A stretch of 32,877 bases of DNA from contig JAAWUC010000009.1 in the NCBI GenBank assembly GCA_022804995.1, forward strand, positions 1 to 32,877, written 5' to 3'. The DNA comes from Oscillospiraceae bacterium (GTDB taxonomy: Bacteria; Bacillota; Clostridia; Oscillospirales; Oscillospiraceae). Each line of letters starts with the position of its first letter. Positions within the stretch are counted from its first letter, which is position 1. Positions 28,953-32,877 of the stretch are shown here, one piece after another. Made by a program: the position numbers and the translations under genes. Below the pieces are notes generated by a model. The model searched no databases. It was not told where the DNA came from and saw nothing but the letters and a program-made list of their open reading frames with translations.

Positions 28953-29746
28953 TGTTTGGAAAGCTTCTGAAATACGACTTCCGAGCCATGTGGAAGCAGT
29001 TCGCGTTTATCTGGCCCGCCGCCCTGGTGCTGGCCGTGGTCAACCGCTTCACCCTGGACGGCCTGGACAGCAGCAGCTCCGTGGGGGAGACCACCGCCGG
29101 CGTGGCTATGCTGGTCTACGTGGCGATTCTCATGGCTATGTTCATCGTCGCCGTCATCTTCACCATCCAGCGGTTCTACAAGGGCCTGCTGGGGGATGAG
29201 GGCTATCTGATGCACACCCTGCCGGTGAAGCCCTGGCAGCTGGTCGCCTCCAAGCTCCTCTGCGCCGTCGCGGCCACCGCCGTCAACGTGGCCGTGGCGA
29301 TTCTGTCCATGCTGCTGATCATTCCTTGGAGCAAGGAGGATGTGCAGGAGGTTCTGCAGGCATTCCGGTATCTCTTCTCCCACTGGAATATCCAAGCCAC
29401 CGAGATGACTGTCGCCGTGCTGGAGTTCGCCCTGTGTACCCTGGTTTCCCTGGCGGTGGGGTATCTCCACCTGTACCTGGCGATGGCCCTGGGCCACCTC
29501 TTCAACAAAAACCGGGCTGCCATGAGCGTTGCCGCCTTCATCGCCCTCCAGGTGATTGTCAGTATCCTGGGCAACATGCTCCTGCCGCCCATCACCGATC
29601 TCATCTCCCCCTTCGTCCACAATTTCCAGGGTCTGGAGGGCTTCCACGCCGCCATGTGGTTTGCCATCGCTACAGAGCTTGCCGCCTCCGCCGTCTACTT
29701 CGCGGGGACAAACTACATCCTCCACCACCGGCTGAATCTGGAGTAA
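28952..29746 (+). CDS. ABC-2 type permease of the second module
   Basis: The 264-residue protein begins MFGKLLKYDFRAMWKQF, the usual start of ABC-2 permeases next to GntR/ATPase pairs, and has about six hydrophobic segments. Motifs include YKGLLGDEGYLMHTLPVKPWQLVASKL and a second-half helix VSLAVGYLHLYLAMALGHLFNKN. It forms the membrane part of the transporter with the ATPase. The gene overlaps the ATPase by one base and is followed after 13 bases by a lipoprotein gene. Confidence 0.85.
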   Translation: MFGKLLKYDFRAMWKQFAFIWPAALVLAVVNRFTLDGLDSSSSVGETTAGVAMLVYVAILMAMFIVAVIFTIQRFYKGLLGDEGYLMHTLPVKPWQLVASKLLCAVAATAVNVAVAILSMLLIIPWSKEDVQEVLQAFRYLFSHWNIQATEMTVAVLEFALCTLVSLAVGYLHLYLAMALGHLFNKNRAAMSVAAFIALQVIVSILGNMLLPPITDLISPFVHNFQGLEGFHAAMWFAIATELAASAVYFAGTNYILHHRLNLE

Positions 29747-29759
29747 GGAGGAAAATGAT

Positions 29760-30206
29760 ATGAGAGAGCGCACACTGCTGGGCGGGTTTATCCTGCTGTG
29801 CCTGCTGCTTATGGCGGGCTGTACGGCAGCCAACATCTCCCAATTTGACACGGACGACTTCTCCAAGGCCCAGAAAATCGTTGTCCACGACGCCGCCGGA
29901 AGGGAAAAGGCCGTCCTCACCGAGGAGCCTGACATCGACGAGTTTGTGGAGGCCATGGACGTGGAGGGCTGGCGTCTGGCGGAGCTGCCCAAGGGTTTGA
30001 CGGAGGCCGGGAGCCTCACCCTCTGGCAGGCCGAGACTGTCAAAGCCTATATGGAGGCGGGGGACGCGGACTTTTGGGAGATCTGCACCTTCCGGTTCTA
30101 CGAGAACGGGGGCTATCTCACCATCGACACCGGCCTGGCGGACATTGAAATCACCTTTGCCATCCCCCAAAACGCCTCGGACTATCTCCAAACGCTCATC
30201 GCCTGA
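29760..30206 (+). CDS. Small lipoprotein of the second ABC module
   Basis: The 148-residue product starts with a lipoprotein signal, LLGGFILLCLLLMAGC, with Cys21 as anchor. The mature part is acidic and mixed alpha/beta (KIVVHDAAGREKAVLTEEPDIDEFVEAMD, FYENGGYLTIDTGLADIEIT) and I do not recognise a family. AGGAGG precedes the start. It is the last gene of the module and may act outside the membrane as a partner or sensor of the transporter; that is inferred from position only. A terminator follows. Confidence 0.75.
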   Translation: MRERTLLGGFILLCLLLMAGCTAANISQFDTDDFSKAQKIVVHDAAGREKAVLTEEPDIDEFVEAMDVEGWRLAELPKGLTEAGSLTLWQAETVKAYMEAGDADFWEICTFRFYENGGYLTIDTGLADIEITFAIPQNASDYLQTLIA

Positions 30207-30215
30207 CAGGAAGCG

Positions 30216-30245
30216 GCCCGGACAGGTCTAACCTGTCCGGGCTTT
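30216..30245 (+). terminator. Terminator of the second ABC module
   Basis: GCCCGGACAGGT pairs with ACCTGTCCGGGC around CTA, followed by TTT. It lies 10 bases after the lipoprotein stop. Confidence 0.85.
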
Positions 30246-30271
30246 GCATATGGTCTAGGGGGTGATGCTGG

Positions 30272-31168
30272 ATGAAAAAATCGCTGTCTCTGCTGTTTAT
30301 ATTAGCCCTGGGCCTGCTCCTCCTGCTCCAGCCGGAGCGGGCCTCGGACGCGGCCCGGGAGGGCCTGGCCCTGTGCGCCGGGACGGTGATCCCGTCCCTG
30401 TTTCCCTTCATGGCGGTGGTGTCCATGCTGCTCCAGCTGGGGCTGGCGGACTCCCTCCAGGGGTTCTGCGCGCCCTTTATGGGGCCTCTGTTCCGGATGC
30501 GGGGGGTATGCGCCCTGCCGCTGCTGACGGGGCTGCTGGGGGGCTACCCGGCGGGCGCCAAGACGGCAGCGGACCTCTACCGGCAGGGGCGGCTGACCCG
30601 GCGGGAGGCGGAGCTGCTGCTGGGCTTCTGCGACAACTGCGGGCCGGCGTTTCTGCTGGGCTTCGCCGGGGCGGGGATCCTGGGAAGCGCCCGGGCGGGG
30701 GTGTGGCTGTACCTCGTCCATGTGGGGTCGGCACTGCTGACCGGGATGGTCCTCTGCCGCCTGCAGCGGGACCGGGGAGCGCCCCTTTTGGCGGGACGGA
30801 GCATCGCCAGCCCTGTCAGCTTCCCCCAGGCGCTGACCTCCGCCGTCGCCGGAAGCGCGGGGACGATGGTAAATATCTGCGCCTTTGTGGTGCTCTTCCG
30901 GGTGCTGGCGGGACTCCTTCCGGAGGGGACGCCGCCGCTGCTGGCAGGGGTCCTGGAGATGGTGACGGGCGTCGCCGGCCTCCAGCCGGGGCGGGAGGGC
31001 TTTGTCTCCGCAGCTGCGCTCACCGCCTGGGGCGGGCTCTCCGTCCACTGCCAGGGGCTCTCCTCTATTCTCCCGGCGGGGCTGACGGCCAAGTGGCACT
31101 GGGCCGGAAAGGGTGTTCAGGCGGGCATCGCAGCGGCGCTGGCCGCCGGTGTATCCACCCTGCTATAA
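30272..31168 (+). CDS. ylbJ: Sporulation integral membrane protein YlbJ
   Basis: The 298-residue protein has about eight membrane segments and the YlbJ/Gate-domain signatures: REGLALCAGTVIPSLFPFMAV, LLTGLLGGYPAGAKTAADLY and GFCDNCGPAFLLGFAGAGI in the first half, and GSAGTMVNICAFVVLFR and EMVTGVAGL in the second. YlbJ is made in the mother cell of spore formers and is needed for full spore resistance; it resembles nucleoside-transporter gates, but its substrate is unknown. GGGGGTGAT fixes the start. Compared with the family of about 400 residues it is short, but both halves of the repeat are present. The gene has its own terminator. Confidence 0.88.
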   Translation: MKKSLSLLFILALGLLLLLQPERASDAAREGLALCAGTVIPSLFPFMAVVSMLLQLGLADSLQGFCAPFMGPLFRMRGVCALPLLTGLLGGYPAGAKTAADLYRQGRLTRREAELLLGFCDNCGPAFLLGFAGAGILGSARAGVWLYLVHVGSALLTGMVLCRLQRDRGAPLLAGRSIASPVSFPQALTSAVAGSAGTMVNICAFVVLFRVLAGLLPEGTPPLLAGVLEMVTGVAGLQPGREGFVSAAALTAWGGLSVHCQGLSSILPAGLTAKWHWAGKGVQAGIAAALAAGVSTLL

Positions 31169-31190
31169 ATTTTCAGAAAGCCTCCTCCGA

Positions 31191-31230
31191 AAAGGGACAG
31201 CCGGACCAGCAGGTCCGGCTGTCCCTTTGT
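31191..31230 (+). terminator. Terminator of ylbJ
   Basis: AAAGGGACAGCCGGACC pairs with GGTCCGGCTGTCCCTTT over 17 bases around AGCA, followed by GTT. Confidence 0.88.
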
Positions 31231-31283
31231 TCCGGCTTTATCGGAGCGCCCCGTCTTCGCCGGACACTTTTCTTTCGCCCCTG

Positions 31284-31313
31284 GTTATATTCTGGGACAA
31301 CCTCTCATAGAGT
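31284..31313 (+). promoter_or_regulatory. Sigma-E-type promoter of the spoIIIA operon
   Basis: GTTATATT (31284-31291), a 14-base spacer and CATAGAGT (31306-31313) match the mother-cell sigma-E pattern (GTCATATT / CATACAnT). It lies 26 bases before the spoIIIAA start, and the Bacillus spoIIIA operon is a known sigma-E target. Confidence 0.8.
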
Positions 31314-31339
31314 GAACTAAACGAAGGGGAGGGGATGCC

Positions 31340-32248
31340 ATGACAGAGGAATACGCCGCCGCCCGGTACGAGGACGCCTGCCGTCTGCTGCCGGTCCGGC
31401 TGCGGGGAGCGGCCCTGGCGCTGTGCCGGCGGGAGAAGGCGGAGGCGGAGGAGCTGCGCCTGCGGGTAGGACGGGCTCTGGCGCTGACCACCCGGTCGGG
31501 CCCCCAGGTCCTGCCGGAGACCAGGGTGGTTCGGGGGGATCTGGAGCAGGTTCTGGACCGGGCCACGGACTACTCCCGCTACGCCGCCGCCGAAACCATC
31601 CGCCGGGGCTACGTCACCGCCCCCGGGGGCTTCCGGGTGGGGATCTGCGGCACGGCCCTGCCGGGGGAGGGGGACAATCTGGGCATCAAGGATATCTCCT
31701 CCCTGTCCATCCGCATCCCCCGGCTGTGCGAGGGCGCGGCCCTGCCGGTACTGCCGGGGCTGCTGGAGGAGGGCAGGCCGGTGAGCACCCTCCTCCTCTC
31801 CCCGCCGGGGGGCGGGAAAACCACCCTACTGCGGGATCTGGTCCGCCTCCTCAGCCGGGGGGACGGGCTGGCGGAGCCGGTGCGGGTGGCCCTGGTGGAC
31901 GAGCGGGGGGAGCTGGCGGCGGTGTGCCAGGGCCGTCCTCAGCTGGAGGTAGGCCCCCACACGGACATCATGGACGGCTGTCCCAAGGCATTAGCCGTCC
32001 CCATGCTCCTGCGGGCCATGTCCCCCCAGGTCATCGCCCTGGACGAGCTGGCCCTGCCGGAGGATGTGGAGGCAGTCCGCGCCGCCGCCGGCTGCGGCGT
32101 CGTTCTGCTGGCAACGGTCCACGCCGCCTCGGTGGCGGAGCTCTCCGCCCGGCCCCTCCTGCGGGGGGTGCTGGAGAGCGGCGTGTTCCGCCGGGCGGTG
32201 GTGATCGCGGGAGAGGACCGGCGGTGCCGGGTGGAGGCGCTGCCATGA
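31340..32248 (+). CDS. spoIIIAA: Stage III sporulation protein AA (secretion-type ATPase)
   Basis: The 302-residue protein has the SpoIIIAA layout: an N-terminal part with EELRLRVGRALALTT and ETIRRGYVTAPGGFRVGICG, Walker A SPPGGGKTTLLRDLVRLL (about 152-163), VALVDERGELAA and Walker B AMSPQVIALDEL, then LLATVHAASVAEL. Its relatives are type II/IV secretion ATPases. It powers the SpoIIIA-SpoIIQ channel between mother cell and forespore, which supports late forespore transcription. It is the first gene of the spoIIIA operon and overlaps spoIIIAB by four bases. The usual SPPxxGKTT loop has Gly-Gly in the variable positions. Confidence 0.96.
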   Translation: MTEEYAAARYEDACRLLPVRLRGAALALCRREKAEAEELRLRVGRALALTTRSGPQVLPETRVVRGDLEQVLDRATDYSRYAAAETIRRGYVTAPGGFRVGICGTALPGEGDNLGIKDISSLSIRIPRLCEGAALPVLPGLLEEGRPVSTLLLSPPGGGKTTLLRDLVRLLSRGDGLAEPVRVALVDERGELAAVCQGRPQLEVGPHTDIMDGCPKALAVPMLLRAMSPQVIALDELALPEDVEAVRAAAGCGVVLLATVHAASVAELSARPLLRGVLESGVFRRAVVIAGEDRRCRVEALP

Positions 32249-32730
32249 GGGGCCTGGGGGCACTGCTGGTTCTGGCGGGCAGCGGCATGGCCTGGGTTCT
32301 CCACCGGCGGGAAGCCACGCTGGCCATGCGCCTGGGGGAAGCCCTGCTGGAGGATCTGGCGGTACTGCGCTACCACGTCTGTGTCTGCCGGGACCCCCTG
32401 CCGGAGATTTTAGGGAAGCGCCTGGACAGCGGCCTGGGGGCGGAGCGCTTCTGGAGGCCGCTGCTGGACAGGCTGGGGGCGGAAAAATCCCTGGCGTCCT
32501 GCTGGGCGGAGGCCGCCGGAGCACTGCCGCCGCCCCTGAACCGTCTGTTGGAGCCCATCGGTCCTCTACTGGCGGCGGGGGGCGGACCGGCGGGCCGGGC
32601 TATTGAGGAAACAAGAGAGGAGTTGACCGGGTTTATCCGGGCCGAGCATATCCGTCAGGTCCAGTCCGGGCGGCTGAGCGCCGCGCTGTGCCTGTCGGGA
32701 GCCTGCCTGCTGATCCTGGTGCTGATATAG
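32245..32730 (+). CDS. spoIIIAB: Stage III sporulation protein AB
   Basis: The 161-residue protein has an N-terminal membrane helix (GLGALLVLAGSGMAWVLH) and a C-terminal one (LSAALCLSGACLLILVLI), with a helical middle like type IV pilus/secretion GspF domains. It belongs to the SpoIIIA-SpoIIQ channel in the outer forespore membrane. The ATG overlaps the spoIIIAA stop (ATGA). The central part (AEKSLASCWAEAAGALPPPLNRLLEPIG) matches the family; the length is slightly below the usual 170. Confidence 0.94.
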   Translation: MRGLGALLVLAGSGMAWVLHRREATLAMRLGEALLEDLAVLRYHVCVCRDPLPEILGKRLDSGLGAERFWRPLLDRLGAEKSLASCWAEAAGALPPPLNRLLEPIGPLLAAGGGPAGRAIEETREELTGFIRAEHIRQVQSGRLSAALCLSGACLLILVLI

Positions 32731-32733
32731 AAG

Positions 32734-32877
32734 ATGGATATTGATCTGATTTTTCGCATCGCGGCCATCGGCATTGTGGTGGCGGTGCTCAACCAGCTGC
32801 TGGTGCGCTCGGGCCGGGAGGAGCAGGCCCTGATGACCACCCTGGCGGGGCTGGTGGTGGTGATGATGATGCTGGTG
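32734..32877 (+). CDS. spoIIIAC: Stage III sporulation protein AC, cut by window end
   Basis: The frame from ATG 32734 is open to the end of the window. MDIDLIFRIAAIGIVVAVLNQLL followed by GREEQALMTTLAGLVVVMMML is the two-helix SpoIIIAC pattern with its charged loop; the family is about 65 residues, so about three quarters is present. It is a membrane part of the SpoIIIA-SpoIIQ channel. It starts three bases after the spoIIIAB stop, so the operon order AA-AB-AC is as in Bacillus, and AD onward should follow beyond the window. Confidence 0.95.
   Translation, partial: MDIDLIFRIAAIGIVVAVLNQLLVRSGREEQALMTTLAGLVVVMMMLV

Noticed and set aside
31423-32730. 435-residue version of SpoIIIAB
   Set aside because: The upstream part is a Gly/Pro/Arg-rich shifted reading of spoIIIAA. 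The ATG at 32245 with a four-base overlap is the real start.

Overview
The window looks like chromosome of a GC-rich, spore-forming Clostridia member, most likely Oscillospiraceae of the Flavonifractor/Oscillibacter/Lawsonibacter kind. The grounds are endospore genes (spoIIIAA-AB-AC, yqfC/yqfD, a GerA/SpoVAF-type protein, ylbJ), a T-box leader, Gram-positive lipoproteins and a sortase-anchored giant surface protein, strong AGGAGG ribosome sites and GC-rich coding sequence. The genus is an inference; no marker gene such as 16S rRNA is present.

Layout. 1-860: tail of a sensor histidine kinase, then a decayed IS5-type transposase remnant and a bidirectional hairpin. 917-1618 (-): three tiny overlapping genes (Cys-rich zinc-finger-like, coiled coil, sigma-70 region-4-like HTH). 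1650-1950: tRNA-Thr(TGT) and tRNA-Tyr(GTA) behind a consensus promoter. 2106-3905: an S24/LexA-type repressor and a lipid-anchored polysaccharide deacetylase. 3946-5963 (-): a MATE transporter translationally coupled to a P-loop kinase-like protein. 6205-12225 (-): a 2006-residue surface protein with a thioester domain, tandem Cna-B/DUF5979-like domains and an IPETG anchor. 12722-14612: GntR, ABC ATPase and ABC permease. 14682-16031 (-): a second MATE transporter. 16114-16822: a T-box leader with probable Ala specifier GCC in front of a small lipoprotein. 16809-17379: a divergent small-protein/XRE pair around a palindromic operator. 17394-17598: a MITE-like element with 53-bp inverted repeats. 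17671-20343: alaS. 20394-21152 (-): a secreted stalk-domain protein. 21265-22683 (-): spore germination protein. 22813-23418: methyltransferase. 23463-26821 (-): yqfC-yqfD-phoH-SRPBCC-ybeY. 26982-30206: TraX-like, GntR, ABC ATPase, ABC permease and lipoprotein. 30272-31168: ylbJ. 31340-end: spoIIIAA-AB-AC behind a good sigma-E-type promoter, running off the window.

How the parts work together. Mother-cell sporulation genes (yqfCD, ylbJ, spoIIIA) and a forespore-type gene (SpoVAF-like, with a sigma-G-like promoter) sit among translation and RNA housekeeping genes (alaS, ybeY, phoH, tRNAs). Two GntR(YtrA-type)-ABC modules each carry an inverted repeat over the -10 region, as expected for autoregulation. 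The most unusual points are the T-box driving a lipoprotein rather than the nearby alaS, the giant thioester adhesin with a low-GC core, an orphan minus-strand promoter/operator/ribosome site pointing antisense into the tRNA genes, and a dense inverted-repeat cluster in front of the stalk-domain protein. I did not find a clear defence system, CRISPR array or intact prophage.
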